Positions 10,353 to 18,664 of a stretch of 64,000 nucleotides of DNA are shown in pieces (position 1 is the stretch's first letter; every line of letters begins with the position of its first letter). The notes below the pieces were generated by a model. That model saw only the letters and a list, made by a program, of their open reading frames with translations, was not told the origin of the DNA and did not search any database. The DNA is from Microbispora triticiradicis (GTDB lineage: Bacteria > Actinomycetota > Actinomycetes > Streptosporangiales > Streptosporangiaceae). The translations under genes and the position numbers were made by a program. The stretch is taken from assembly GCA_003260025.2 (NCBI GenBank), contig QFZU02000050.1:1-64000 (forward strand). Direction: 5' to 3'.

Positions 10353-10919
10353 ATGGACGACAACCTCATGAACGGCACCGCCGGGAACGGCACAGTGGAC
10401 GACGCCGTGAACGACGCCGTCGACCAGATCCTCAGCGGCTGGGCCCGGGTGCGTCCGGACGTGGACTGTTCGGCGATGGGCGTCGCCGGGCGGATCTCCC
10501 GGGCGTCCCGCCTGCTGGAAAAGGGCGTCAAGGAGCACTTCGCCCGGTACGACCTGGAGCCGTGGGAGTTCGACGTGCTCGCCACCCTTTTCCGCGCCAA
10601 CTTCGAGCACCGGCTCTGCATGGGCGACCTCGCCGCAGCCGCGATGGTGAGCTCGGCGGCCCTCACCAACCGGGTGGACCGCCTCACCGCCAAGGGGCTG
10701 GTGCACCGGGAGGTCTCGCCGTCGAACCGCCGCATGGTCCTGATCACCCTCACGGACCGGGGCCACGCGATGGTCGACGAGTTGCTGGAGGGCCACGTGG
10801 CCAACGAGGACCGGCTGCTCGCCGGTCTCACCCCGGAGGACCGGGAGCAGCTGTCCGGCCTGCTCTGCAAGCTGCTCGCCTCCCTCGGCGACGTACGCAC
10901 CGACGTACGCACCTGCTGA
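10353..10919 (+). CDS. MarR family transcriptional regulator
   Basis: Product of about 188 residues with a MarR winged helix: a dimerisation helix, then FEHRLCMGDLAAAAMVSSAA, LTNRVDRLTAKGLVHRE as recognition region and the wing SPSNRRMVLITLTDRG. The start is uncertain: in-frame GTG 10296, ATG 10308, ATG 10353 and ATG 10368 are possible and none has a good ribosome-binding site. A 13-codon frame from GTG 10330, preceded by GGAGGAG, ends with ATGA overlapping the ATG at 10368. It probably represses itself and the divergent epimerase gene; the ligand is unknown. Confidence 0.85.
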   Translation: MDDNLMNGTAGNGTVDDAVNDAVDQILSGWARVRPDVDCSAMGVAGRISRASRLLEKGVKEHFARYDLEPWEFDVLATLFRANFEHRLCMGDLAAAAMVSSAALTNRVDRLTAKGLVHREVSPSNRRMVLITLTDRGHAMVDELLEGHVANEDRLLAGLTPEDREQLSGLLCKLLASLGDVRTDVRTC

Positions 10920-10936
10920 GCACCGGCCGCGGGCGA

Positions 10937-10942
10937 TAGCGT
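10937..10942 (+). promoter_or_regulatory. Leaderless-type −10 of the methyltransferase gene
   Basis: TAGCGT is followed by seven bases and the GTG at 10950. There is no ribosome-binding site. Confidence 0.5.
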
Positions 10943-10949
10943 CGCGAGC

Positions 10950-12149
10950 GTGGACCTGGAAGCCTTCCGCATGCTGCTCGCCCCCGCCGGACGCGGGGCC
11001 CTGGACGACGCCGTGAGAATCCTCGCCGACGGCGCGGACCCGGTGGCGGCCGCGAGCGCGCTGCGCCGATCCCACTCCCCCGAGCTCACCGCCGCGGCGC
11101 TCACCCAGGCGTCGCTGCGGCGGCGTGCCGAGGCGAAGTTCGGCGCCGACGCCGCCGTCATGTACTTCACCCCGCACGGACTCGAGCAGGCCACGCGGCC
11201 CGAGGTCGCCGCCCACCGCGCCGCCAGGATCGGCGCCGCCGGGATCAGTGCGGCCGGAGTGGGGCCGGGCGTGCTCGACGTCTGCTGCGGCATCGGCGGC
11301 GACCTGCTCGCGCTGGCCCGCGCGGGATGCGCGGTGGACGCGCTGGACCTCGACCCGCTGACCATGGAGATCGCCCGCGCCAACGTGGCGGCGCTCGGCC
11401 TGTCCTCCCTGGTGACCGTGCGTACGGCGGACGCCGCGGCGGCCGGCCCGGCGGGATACGACCTGCTGTTCGCCGACCCGGCCAGGAGGGGGGCGAGAGG
11501 ACGGACGTTCGACCCGATGGCCTACTCCCCCGCGTGGCCGGTGGTGCTCGACCTCGTCGCCCGGGCTCGGGCCGCCTGCCTGAAGACGGCCCCCGGCATT
11601 CCGTACGAGTTCATCCCGGAGGGCGCCGAGGCCGAATGGGTGTCGTACCGGGGCGAGGTGAAGGAGGCGGCCATCTGGACCGGGATGGGCACGGGTGGCC
11701 GCCGCGCCACCCTGCTGCCCTCCGGCGCCACGCTCACGGCCTCGGGCGCGGAGGCGGAGACGGGACCGGTGAGCCGGTATCTCTACGAGCCCGACGGCGC
11801 CGCCGTACGGGCGCACCTGGTCGCCGAGGTGGCGGCCCTCGTGTCGGGCCACCTCGTCGATCCGCGCATCGCCTACATCACCGGCGATCGCCTCGTGCCC
11901 ACGCCGTGGGCGGCGTGTTACGAGGTCACCGACGTGATGCCCTTCTCGCTAAAACGGCTGCGCGCCGCACTGCGCGAGCGGGGCGTCGGCACGGTGACGA
12001 TCAAGAAACGCGGATCCGCGGTCGACGTCGAACGCCTGCGGAAGGACCTGCGGCTGTCCGGGAACGAGTCCGTGGTGATAGTGCTCACCCGGATCGAGGA
12101 CCGGCCCTTCGCGCTGCTTTGTCAGCCTGTGACCAGCCAGAAGGGCTGA
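10950..12149 (+). CDS. THUMP-like class I SAM-dependent methyltransferase
   Basis: This 399-residue protein has an N-terminal helical part, a class I methyltransferase core with the SAM motif VLDVCCGIGGDLLALA (about residues 108–123), the acidic DLDPLTMEIARAN strand, and DLLFADPARR (about 172–181), which resembles the DPPY-type active-site motif. The C-terminal part from about residue 300 looks like a THUMP-like RNA-binding domain ending in VVIVLTRIEDRP. The substrate is probably RNA but unknown. It is cotranscribable with nothing upstream; its own leaderless promoter is predicted. Confidence 0.8.
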   Translation: MDLEAFRMLLAPAGRGALDDAVRILADGADPVAAASALRRSHSPELTAAALTQASLRRRAEAKFGADAAVMYFTPHGLEQATRPEVAAHRAARIGAAGISAAGVGPGVLDVCCGIGGDLLALARAGCAVDALDLDPLTMEIARANVAALGLSSLVTVRTADAAAAGPAGYDLLFADPARRGARGRTFDPMAYSPAWPVVLDLVARARAACLKTAPGIPYEFIPEGAEAEWVSYRGEVKEAAIWTGMGTGGRRATLLPSGATLTASGAEAETGPVSRYLYEPDGAAVRAHLVAEVAALVSGHLVDPRIAYITGDRLVPTPWAACYEVTDVMPFSLKRLRAALRERGVGTVTIKKRGSAVDVERLRKDLRLSGNESVVIVLTRIEDRPFALLCQPVTSQKG

Positions 12150-12194
12150 ACTCCCGGCAATTCACCGGCAATCATCGCCTTTCTCAGTCCACGC

Positions 12195-12222
12195 CTGACG
12201 GCTGCGGGTCAGGGCCTAAAGT
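12195..12222 (+). promoter_or_regulatory. Candidate promoter of the coiled-coil gene
   Basis: CTGACG (12195–12200), 16 bases and TAAAGT (12217–12222) lie about 85 bases before the start at 12308. This would give a conventional leader with a ribosome-binding site. Confidence 0.35.
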
Positions 12223-12307
12223 TGGCCGTCGGGCAGTGCCGCCTGCTCGTTCGTCTGCGCGAGACCGGGCCGAACCCACGTTTCGGCGAGCTGAAGGAGC
12301 ATTCTCG

Positions 12308-13150
12308 GTGGAGCATTCCAGCCACAACCTCCTCCAGGCGGGCAGCCAGACCGCCATCTCCGACCGGATGCGCGAACTGCTCGCCCGGGCGGCCCAGGAC
12401 CACGTCTACGAGCAGCGGACGCAGGGCGCCGCGCTCGACGACATCCGCCAGCGGCTGGAGGGCATGGAATGGCTGCTCCGCGAGGTGCGCGAGCGTGAGC
12501 TCGGCGGCCTCGGCGCCGCGCTGGAGGCGATCACGCAGCGGCTCGACGACCTGGCGGCCCGGCCGCCGGCCTGGGCCGAAGGTCTCGCTCAGCACGTGGA
12601 ACTGCTGCGCGGCCACGTGGAGGAGGCCGGCGGCCGGACGCAGGGACTGGCCGACCGGATGACGGAGTTCGCGCACCGGCTCGGCAAGTTCCAGGGCGGC
12701 ATGGAGGCGGCCGCCGGGCGCTTCACCCGGCTCGACAAGGCCCTCACCTCGCTCACCGAGCGGACCGAACGGCTGGAGGCCGTGGTGATCGAGCGGCTGG
12801 ACGGCGTGACCGCCACCGTGGCCGGGCTGAGCGCCGGAGTGGGAGACGTCGCGGCGAGCGTGGACGAGATGAGCACGACCCTGGCGGGCATGAACGCCGA
12901 CCTCACCCTCACGGCGGGGGCGGTGGCGCCGCTCGCGGAGGCGGTGCGGAGCAGGCCCGACCGCGAGCAGATCGCCGAGACCGTCTCGGACGCGGTCACC
13001 CGCGCCATGGAGCCCGCGCACGGCGACGTGGCCCGCCGGCTGGCCGCGCTGGAGGAGACCATGCTGGCGCTCGCGGAGGTCCTGCTACGCCCCGCTCACA
13101 GCTCTGCTCACGGCTCGGCCCACGGTCACGCCCGCGACCGCACCGACTGA
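12308..13150 (+). CDS. Coiled-coil protein of unknown function
   Basis: I do not recognise this 280-residue protein. It is predicted to be almost entirely helical, with heptad-like patterns through LDDIRQRLEGMEWLLREVRE, the ITQRLDDL segment, LTSLTERTERLEAVVIERLD and RRLAALEETMLALAEVLL. It has no signal peptide or membrane segment. The last 20 residues are rich in His, Ser and Ala. The GTG start is supported by GAAGGAG eight bases upstream. It ends 12 bases from the convergent tsaD gene. A scaffold or cytoskeletal role is only a possibility. Confidence 0.7.
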   Translation: MEHSSHNLLQAGSQTAISDRMRELLARAAQDHVYEQRTQGAALDDIRQRLEGMEWLLREVRERELGGLGAALEAITQRLDDLAARPPAWAEGLAQHVELLRGHVEEAGGRTQGLADRMTEFAHRLGKFQGGMEAAAGRFTRLDKALTSLTERTERLEAVVIERLDGVTATVAGLSAGVGDVAASVDEMSTTLAGMNADLTLTAGAVAPLAEAVRSRPDREQIAETVSDAVTRAMEPAHGDVARRLAALEETMLALAEVLLRPAHSSAHGSAHGHARDRTD

Positions 13151-13162
13151 CCCCGTCGTCTC

Positions 13163-14197
13163 TCAGACGTGGACGACGGTGATCGGGAGGGACGAGTCGG
13201 CCGGGATCCGCAGCGTCGAGGGCGAGGCTCCGGCCGCGACCAGGTCGGCGCCGAGCGCCGCCACCATCGCGCCGTTGTCCGTGCACAGGCCCGGCCGCGG
13301 CACCCGCAGGCGCACCCCCGCCGCGTCGCAGCGCTCCTGGGCCAGCGCCCGCAGCCGCGAGTTGGCCGCCACGCCACCCCCGATCAGCAGGTCCTTCACG
13401 TCGTAGCGGGCACACGCCTGCAGCGCCTTGCGGGTGAGCACGTCCACGACCGCCTCCTGGAACGACGCGGCGACGTCGGCCACCGGCACCGGCTCGCCCG
13501 ACGCCTCGCGGGCCTCGACCCACCGGGCGACGGCCGTCTTCAGGCCGGAGAAGGAGAAGTCGAGCGTGCCGTCGTCGTACTTGCCACGCGGGAAGGCCAT
13601 CGCCGAGCCCGAGCCCTCACGGGCCGCCCGGTCGATGTACGGCCCGCCGGGGAACGGCAGCCCCAGCACCCGGGCCACCTTGTCGAACGCCTCGCCCGCC
13701 GCGTCGTCCACGGTCGAGCCGAGCGAGATCACGTCCTGCGCGACGTCCGGCACGAGGAGCAGCGAGGAGTGGCCGCCCGACACCAGCAGCGCGATCGCGG
13801 GCTTGGGCAGCGGTCCGTGTTCGAGCTGGTCGACGGCGACGTGCGCCGCGAGGTGGTTCACCCCGTAGAGCGGGACGCCGAGGCCCAGCGCGTACGCCTT
13901 GGCGGCGGCCACGCCGACCAGCAGCGCCCCCGCGAGACCCGGGCCCGCCGTCACGGCGACCGCGTCGAGGTCGGAGAACCGCAGGCCGGCGGCGGTCAGC
14001 GCGCTCTCGACCGTCGGCGTCATCGCCTCCAGGTGCGCCCGTGAGGCCACCTCGGGCACCACCCCGCCGAACCGGGCGTGTTCGTCCATGCTGGAGGCGA
14101 TGGTGTTGGCCAGCAGCGTGTGGCCGCGGACGATGCCCACGCCCGTCTCGTCGCAGGACGTCTCGATCCCCAGCACGATCGGCTCGTCGCGCCCCAT
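13163..14197 (-). CDS. tsaD: tRNA N6-adenosine threonylcarbamoyltransferase TsaD
   Basis: The 344-residue ASKHA-fold enzyme transfers threonylcarbamoyl to A37 of ANN-decoding tRNAs, giving t6A, together with TsaB and TsaE. The N-terminal [13 protein letters not shown] motif and the metal-binding HxxxH (H115 and H119 in NHLAAHV) are intact, as is the VSGGHSSL loop. Length is normal. GGAGG precedes the ATG. tsaB and tsaE lie upstream on the same strand, with rimI between. Confidence 0.97.
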   Translation of the reverse strand: MGRDEPIVLGIETSCDETGVGIVRGHTLLANTIASSMDEHARFGGVVPEVASRAHLEAMTPTVESALTAAGLRFSDLDAVAVTAGPGLAGALLVGVAAAKAYALGLGVPLYGVNHLAAHVAVDQLEHGPLPKPAIALLVSGGHSSLLLVPDVAQDVISLGSTVDDAAGEAFDKVARVLGLPFPGGPYIDRAAREGSGSAMAFPRGKYDDGTLDFSFSGLKTAVARWVEAREASGEPVPVADVAASFQEAVVDVLTRKALQACARYDVKDLLIGGGVAANSRLRALAQERCDAAGVRLRVPRPGLCTDNGAMVAALGADLVAAGASPSTLRIPADSSLPITVVHV

Positions 14198-14280
14198 AGT
14201 GACCTCCTCTGTGTTTCCCGCTCACCATCGGGACGCTCACTCCCGATGTCTTCCCTCGTCGCTCGGAGTCGCTCGTCCCT

Positions 14281-14400
14281 CGCTCCCCGCTCGCTCCTCA
14301 GTCCAGACACCGGCGCGTCCCTCCGGATCACTCGCTCTGTGTTTCCCCGCGCGCTCCGCAGTCCGGACACCGGCGCGCCTCGCCGGATCACTCGCTGGTC
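14281..14400. repeat. Two imperfect 60-bp tandem repeats between rimI and tsaD
   Basis: 14281–14340 and 14341–14400 agree at 47 of 60 positions, with the core CCGGATCACTCGCT-type ends identical. The second unit includes the rimI stop codon. A third partial copy of the TGTGTTTCCC junction lies at 14208–14221. The rest of the 190-bp gap has no gene. Confidence 0.8.
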
Positions 14401-14855
14401 GCAAGGTCCTTCGTCATCGTGATGGCGTCCGTACCGTCCTCGTAGTAGCGCCTTCGCAGGCCGAGGCGGCGGAAGCCGAACCGCTCGTACATCGCCTGTG
14501 CCGGGGGGTTGTCCGCCCGCACCTCAAGGAACACCGAGGTCGCGCCGCGCCGCGCCGCCTCGGCGAGCAGCCCGTCCATCAGCGCGGCGCCGACGCCGGC
14601 GCGGCGGTGCGCGGCGAGGACGGCGATCGTCTGCACGTCCGCCTGGTCGGCCGCCACCGCGAGCCCGGCGTACCCCACGACCCGCCCGTCCACCTCGGCG
14701 ACGAGGTAGTGCCGGGTGCGCGGCTGGTCGCGCAGCTCGCCCCGCATCATGGCCTCGCTCCAGGCGTCCGCCGGGAACGTGGTCCGCTCGATCTCCATGA
14801 CGGCGGGCAGGTCCTCGGCGGTCATCTGACGCAGGACGGCCTCCGCCTGCCTCAC
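14388..14855 (-). CDS. rimI: Ribosomal protein S18-alanine N-acetyltransferase family (RimI)
   Basis: A 155-residue GNAT acetyltransferase. The acetyl-CoA binding loop is visible at about residues 82–92 (AHRRAGVGAALM: Q/RxxGxG/A) and the ending GFRRLGLRRRYYEDGTDAI matches RimI proteins. RimI-type enzymes acetylate N-termini of ribosomal protein S18 and others. Fixed position between tsaB and tsaD, as in many actinobacteria. It starts 19 bases after the tsaB stop with GTG; an internal ATG at 14825 is a possible alternative. Confidence 0.92.
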   Translation of the reverse strand: MRQAEAVLRQMTAEDLPAVMEIERTTFPADAWSEAMMRGELRDQPRTRHYLVAEVDGRVVGYAGLAVAADQADVQTIAVLAAHRRAGVGAALMDGLLAEAARRGATSVFLEVRADNPPAQAMYERFGFRRLGLRRRYYEDGTDAITMTKDLATSE

Positions 14856-14874
14856 GGCGTTCTCCCGGCGCGGG

Positions 14875-15606
14875 TCACGCCGTCACCCGCTTCGGCGCGC
14901 CGGGCACCTGCGCGTCGGGACGCCGCAGGTAGATGGGCCGCGGCGGGCCGAGCACGGAGAGCTCCCGCGCCTTCTCGACGGAGTCGACGCGCCCCTCGGG
15001 CACGCGGGCGATCTCGGCCGCCTCCTCCTCGCTCAGCGTGGCGAGGCGCCCGGCCGCCAGGGCCGCGAGCGCGCCGGCCGACGGGTGCAGCGGGCCGCGT
15101 GTCCGGTCGGCGCCGATGACGTCCGCGTACATGGCGCCGCCCGCGCCGATCACCGGCAGTTCGCCGGGCAGGTCGTGCGGCCGGTCCACGCGCGGCCCGT
15201 CGAGCCGCGTGCGCGGGTCGCCGTACCGGGCCCAGAAGACCTCCTTGCGGCGCGCGTCGGTCGCGACCAGGAAGGGCCCGCTCTCCTCCACGGCGTACGC
15301 GAGGGCGTCGAGCGTGCACACCCCGAACGCCGGGACGCCCGCGGTCAGCGCCAGCGCCGTCGCCGTCATCAGGCCGACCCGCAGGCCGGTGTACGGCCCG
15401 GGCCCGGTCCCCGCGACGATGGCGGTGACGTCCCTGAGCGTCGCCCCTGACTCACTCAGGACCTGCTCGACGGCGGGCGCGAGAAGCTCCCCGTGCCGGC
15501 GCGCGTCGATCGTCGTCGACTCTGCCACCACACGCTCGCCGTCGTGCAGCGCGGCGGTGACGGCGGGAGTGGCGGTGTCGAAGGCCAAGACAAGCACGAA
15601 GGTCAA
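14875..15606 (-). CDS. tsaB: t6A biosynthesis protein TsaB
   Basis: The 243-residue protein is the non-catalytic partner of TsaD. It keeps the ASKHA opening VLAFDTATPAVTAAL and the GPGPYTGLRVGLM segment that contacts TsaD, but lacks the metal-binding histidines. Part of a tsaB–rimI–tsaD run. Unusually, a sortase gene pair separates it from tsaE. Confidence 0.95.
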   Translation of the reverse strand: MTFVLVLAFDTATPAVTAALHDGERVVAESTTIDARRHGELLAPAVEQVLSESGATLRDVTAIVAGTGPGPYTGLRVGLMTATALALTAGVPAFGVCTLDALAYAVEESGPFLVATDARRKEVFWARYGDPRTRLDGPRVDRPHDLPGELPVIGAGGAMYADVIGADRTRGPLHPSAGALAALAAGRLATLSEEEAAEIARVPEGRVDSVEKARELSVLGPPRPIYLRRPDAQVPGAPKRVTA

Positions 15607-15640
15607 GCGTAGTCGCTCTGCGCAGGCGCCCGGACACCCG

Positions 15641-16195
15641 TCAGGCGGAGCGGACCAGGGAGGCGTAGACGATGACGTTGTCGCGGTACTCGTGCTGTTT
15701 CCAGTCGAAGTCGCCGCCGCAGGTGATCAGTCGCAGGCCGTCCTCGGTGTAGACGCGCTCGGCCGGGAAGTCGTTCTTGGGCACGCGCTCCACGGAGTCC
15801 ACGCGGTAGGAGGCGGTCTTGCCGTCGCTGCGCACCACCTTGACGACCGCGCCCTCACGCAGGTCGCGCAGGCGGTAGAAGACGGCGGGAGCGGTCTTGG
15901 TGTCCACATGCCCGATGATCACGGAGGCGCCGGGGTCGCCCGGCACGGCGCTGCCGGTGTACCAGCCCGCCGTGGCCGGCTTGTCGAACGGCGGCAGCTC
16001 CACGTCGCCCTCGTCGGAGAGGCCGAGCTTCATCAGCGGCGCCTTGAGGCGCAGCGCCGGGATGTCGATCCGCTTGGGGACGACGGAGGTCCTGACCTCC
16101 GCCTGGTCGCCCGTGTCCCCACCCCCGGTGATCACGGCGAAGACGAGCCCGGTGACCACTCCGGCGACGATCACCCCCCGGGTGGACAGCGCCAA
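15641..16195 (-). CDS. Class F-type sortase
   Basis: This 184-residue membrane-anchored transpeptidase has an N-terminal hydrophobic helix (about residues 7–24) and a compact sortase barrel. The catalytic triad is visible as H96 in IIGHVDT, C159 in LITCGG and R171 in EYRDN. Class F sortases are typical of actinobacteria and usually lack a defined partner. Only two bases separate it from the surface-protein gene upstream, so the two are cotranscribed and the neighbour may be a substrate, although it has no LPXTG-like motif. Confidence 0.9.
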   Translation of the reverse strand: MALSTRGVIVAGVVTGLVFAVITGGGDTGDQAEVRTSVVPKRIDIPALRLKAPLMKLGLSDEGDVELPPFDKPATAGWYTGSAVPGDPGASVIIGHVDTKTAPAVFYRLRDLREGAVVKVVRSDGKTASYRVDSVERVPKNDFPAERVYTEDGLRLITCGGDFDWKQHEYRDNVIVYASLVRSA

Positions 16196-16197
16196 CG

Positions 16198-16851
16198 TCA
16201 GGCTCCGGAGCGCCTGCGGGCCACCCCGACGCCGACGCCGAGCGCGGCCAGCAGCACGACGACGGTGACGCCCACCGGCGGGCCGGACGCGTCCTCGGGG
16301 CCTCCGGCGGCCGTGCCGCCGCCGCCCGCGTGCGGGGCCCTCGTGGGAATCCTCGTGTGGTCCTCGGTGCGGTCGGGCTCCTCCTGCGGCGCCACGATCC
16401 GGAACGACGCCTCGCCGACGTCGTTGGTGGCCTCGCAGCGGACCTGCACGCGGTAGCCGCCCGGCTTAGCGCCGGACCGTACGGTGGCGCTGCCGGTTAC
16501 CAGCGGCATGGCGGTGGCCGAGGCCGGGGTGCCGGACTTCGCCGGCGGCGGCACCAGCGTGACGAGCCCCGTGAACGCGTCGGAACGCGCGGTCGCGCGG
16601 TATTCCGGACCACCCTCCGACAGGGGGCAGCGGGCGGTGACGCGGACGCTCCTGGTCGCGCCTCCGGTGATCCGCTTCGGCTCGATCGTCACCCGGATGT
16701 CCTGCCGCGCGATCGAGACGAGCGGCGTCGGCAGGGCCGGGGTCAGCGTCATGGTCGGTTCGGCCTGCACCGAGGCCTGCGCGGTGCAGCCCATCGCCCC
16801 GACCATGAGGGCTCCCGCGACGGCGACCTGCGTGACCCTGCTCAACGGCAC
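16198..16851 (-). CDS. Secreted, C-terminally anchored surface protein
   Basis: The 217-residue protein has a signal sequence (VAVAGALMVGAMGC, with a weak lipobox-like AMGC and an alternative AQA/VQA cleavage site), an Ig-like beta-rich domain at about 45–155, a Gly/Pro spacer with HAGGGGTAAGG, and a C-terminal membrane helix (about 193–210) followed by ARRRSGA. This is the layout of a sortase substrate, but no LPXTG-type signal is seen before the helix. GTG 16851 is the first start; a TTG at 16845 has better spacing from GAGG. Function unknown. Confidence 0.75.
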   Translation of the reverse strand: MPLSRVTQVAVAGALMVGAMGCTAQASVQAEPTMTLTPALPTPLVSIARQDIRVTIEPKRITGGATRSVRVTARCPLSEGGPEYRATARSDAFTGLVTLVPPPAKSGTPASATAMPLVTGSATVRSGAKPGGYRVQVRCEATNDVGEASFRIVAPQEEPDRTEDHTRIPTRAPHAGGGGTAAGGPEDASGPPVGVTVVVLLAALGVGVGVARRRSGA

Positions 16852-16989
16852 ACCTCTTCCACCCAGGTCCCTTACCCAGAAAATCCTGACCGATTCATGA
16901 TGGAGGATCTTCCGTCGCCCCGATGATCCACAGGATCGCGGACGGGCGTCAAGGACTGCGTGGCGGACCGGTCTGAATCGCGCACGGAC

Positions 16990-17014
16990 GACGCCCGGCT
17001 TGTCCCCGGGCGTC
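16990..17014 (-). terminator. Hairpin downstream of tsaE
   Basis: A 9-bp perfect stem (16990–16998 with 17006–17014, loop of 7) lies about 70 bases after the tsaE stop, before the surface-protein gene. It likely separates the alr–hydrolase–tsaE transcript from the sortase pair. The remainder of the gap 16852–17082 shows no gene. Confidence 0.5.
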
Positions 17015-17082
17015 CTTGTCGCACGTCAGAGTCTGGGTTGCGGTCGTTTGTGGCGAGAACGGCCGCGCTCGGCGGAGGCGGC

Positions 17083-17589
17083 TCAGGCGAGGGAGACGGC
17101 GGACCACCGCGGGCCCACGCCGGACAGCCGTACGAGCCGCTCCTCGCCCTCGGCGCCTCGCTCGATGTGGACCTCCAGGCGGTCCTCCGACAACCCCTCG
17201 ACCAGGCCCTCGCCCCATTCGACCACGGTGACCGACTCCTCCAGCGAGGCGTCGAGATCGAGGTCGTCCACCTCCGGGAAGCCGCCGAGCCGGTAGGCGT
17301 CCACGTGCACCAGCGCCGGCCCGCCCGACAGGGACGGGTGGACCCTGGCGATCACGAAGGTGGGCGAGGTGATCGGCCCGCGCACCTTGAGGCCCTCGGC
17401 GAGGCCCTGCACCAGGGTGGTCTTCCCCGCGCCGAGCGGCCCGCTCAGCACGACCAGGTCTCCCGGCCCGAGCAGCGCGGACAGCCGCGCGCCCAGCGTC
17501 CGCGTCTCCTCGGCGGTCACGGCCCGGAACTCAGCGGTCCGGAGCTCGTCAACCCCGGACGCGGCGGCCCGGGACTCACCCGTCGTCAC
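17083..17589 (-). CDS. tsaE: t6A biosynthesis ATPase TsaE
   Basis: A 168-residue P-loop ATPase that supports TsaB–TsaD turnover. The Walker A motif GPLGAGKTTLVQGLAEGL lies at about residues 49–66, followed by the family motif SPTFVIARVHP and VDAYRLGG. Its GTG overlaps the stop of the upstream hydrolase gene by four bases (GTGA), so translation is coupled. Confidence 0.95.
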   Translation of the reverse strand: MTTGESRAAASGVDELRTAEFRAVTAEETRTLGARLSALLGPGDLVVLSGPLGAGKTTLVQGLAEGLKVRGPITSPTFVIARVHPSLSGGPALVHVDAYRLGGFPEVDDLDLDASLEESVTVVEWGEGLVEGLSEDRLEVHIERGAEGEERLVRLSGVGPRWSAVSLA

Positions 17590-18638
17590 GTGTTCTCCCT
17601 CTCGGCTCGCTTCAGCAGCTCGCGCAGCGCCTCGTTCACGGCGTCGGGCCGTTCGAGCTGCACGAGATGCGACGTCTCCGGCACCGTCGTGAGCTGGGCG
17701 GTCGGCACCGCGGCCGCGATCGCCCTGCTGTGGTCGAGCGGCGTCAGCCAGTCGCCCTCACCGACGATTATGGCGGTCGGCACCTTGTTCAGCACGTCGA
17801 GCGCGGTCAGCTTGTCGTGCGACATGAGCGCCGGGTAGAAGTCGGCGATCACCTCGGAGGGAGTGGCCCGGATCATCGACTCGACGAAGTCCACGACGGT
17901 CGGGCTGACGCTCTTGGAATCGCCGAACGCGAGGTGGCGCAGCGCGAGGAACGACAGGTCGGTGCCTGCCTGCCGGCCTCGGTCGACGAGCGCGCCGCTC
18001 CGGCGCATGACCGAGACGGCGGGCGGCACCGCGAGGTTGACCACCTTGGAGACCAGGGCGGGCAGGCCCAGGGTGATCTCGGCGAGCTTGCCGGCCGAGG
18101 TCGCGATCAGGGACACACCGCGGATCTTGTCGCCGAACAGCTCGGGCCGCCGCTCCGCCAGAGCCATGATCGTCATGCCGCCCATCGAGTGGCCGACCAC
18201 CACGCAGGGCCCGGGGACGAGCTCGTCGAGCACCAGCGCGAGGTCCTCACCGAGCCGCTCGATCGTGCAGTCGCTCGCGGGCGCGCGCGCCGACAGCCCG
18301 TGGCAGCGCTGGTCCCACACCACCAGGCGGTAGGAGTCGCGCAGGACGCGCCGCTGGTAGTGCCAGGAGTCGGAGGACAGGCAGTAGCCGTGGCACAGCA
18401 CCACGGTCAGCGGCGCGTCCTCCACGCCGTCGACCTCGGCGTGGATCTGGAGGCCGTCGGAGGTGGTGAGCGTCACCGGCCGTCCGCGCAGCTCGCCGAA
18501 GGGCTCGCCCGCCTCCAGGTCGGGCCGCAGGCGGATGCGGCCCACGGCGTACCTCTTGGCGAGCGTGGCCGCCGCCACCCCCGCCGACGCCGCGCCGAAG
18601 ACCGCGCCGGCGATCCCGACCTTGCGACGTGTTCTCAT
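17586..18638 (-). CDS. Alpha/beta-fold hydrolase
   Basis: This 350-residue protein starts with a hydrophobic stretch (VGIAGAVFGAASAGVAAATL, residues 7–26) that may be a signal anchor. The catalytic nucleophile elbow VVGHSMGGM (Ser near 160) and the oxyanion-region LCHGYCLSS are clear; the final His is in PETSHLVQLERP. Substrate unknown. It is conserved between alr and tsaE in actinomycetes and overlaps tsaE by four bases. Confidence 0.85.
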   Translation of the reverse strand: MRTRRKVGIAGAVFGAASAGVAAATLAKRYAVGRIRLRPDLEAGEPFGELRGRPVTLTTSDGLQIHAEVDGVEDAPLTVVLCHGYCLSSDSWHYQRRVLRDSYRLVVWDQRCHGLSARAPASDCTIERLGEDLALVLDELVPGPCVVVGHSMGGMTIMALAERRPELFGDKIRGVSLIATSAGKLAEITLGLPALVSKVVNLAVPPAVSVMRRSGALVDRGRQAGTDLSFLALRHLAFGDSKSVSPTVVDFVESMIRATPSEVIADFYPALMSHDKLTALDVLNKVPTAIIVGEGDWLTPLDHSRAIAAAVPTAQLTTVPETSHLVQLERPDAVNEALRELLKRAERENT

Positions 18639-18664
18639 GCCTGCCCTCCTCGCAGCCGCGTTGC

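Noticed and set aside
16198-16851. Lipoprotein assignment for the sortase neighbour
   Set aside because: The lipobox-like AMGC is weak and the protein has a C-terminal membrane anchor, so a standard signal peptide is at least as likely.
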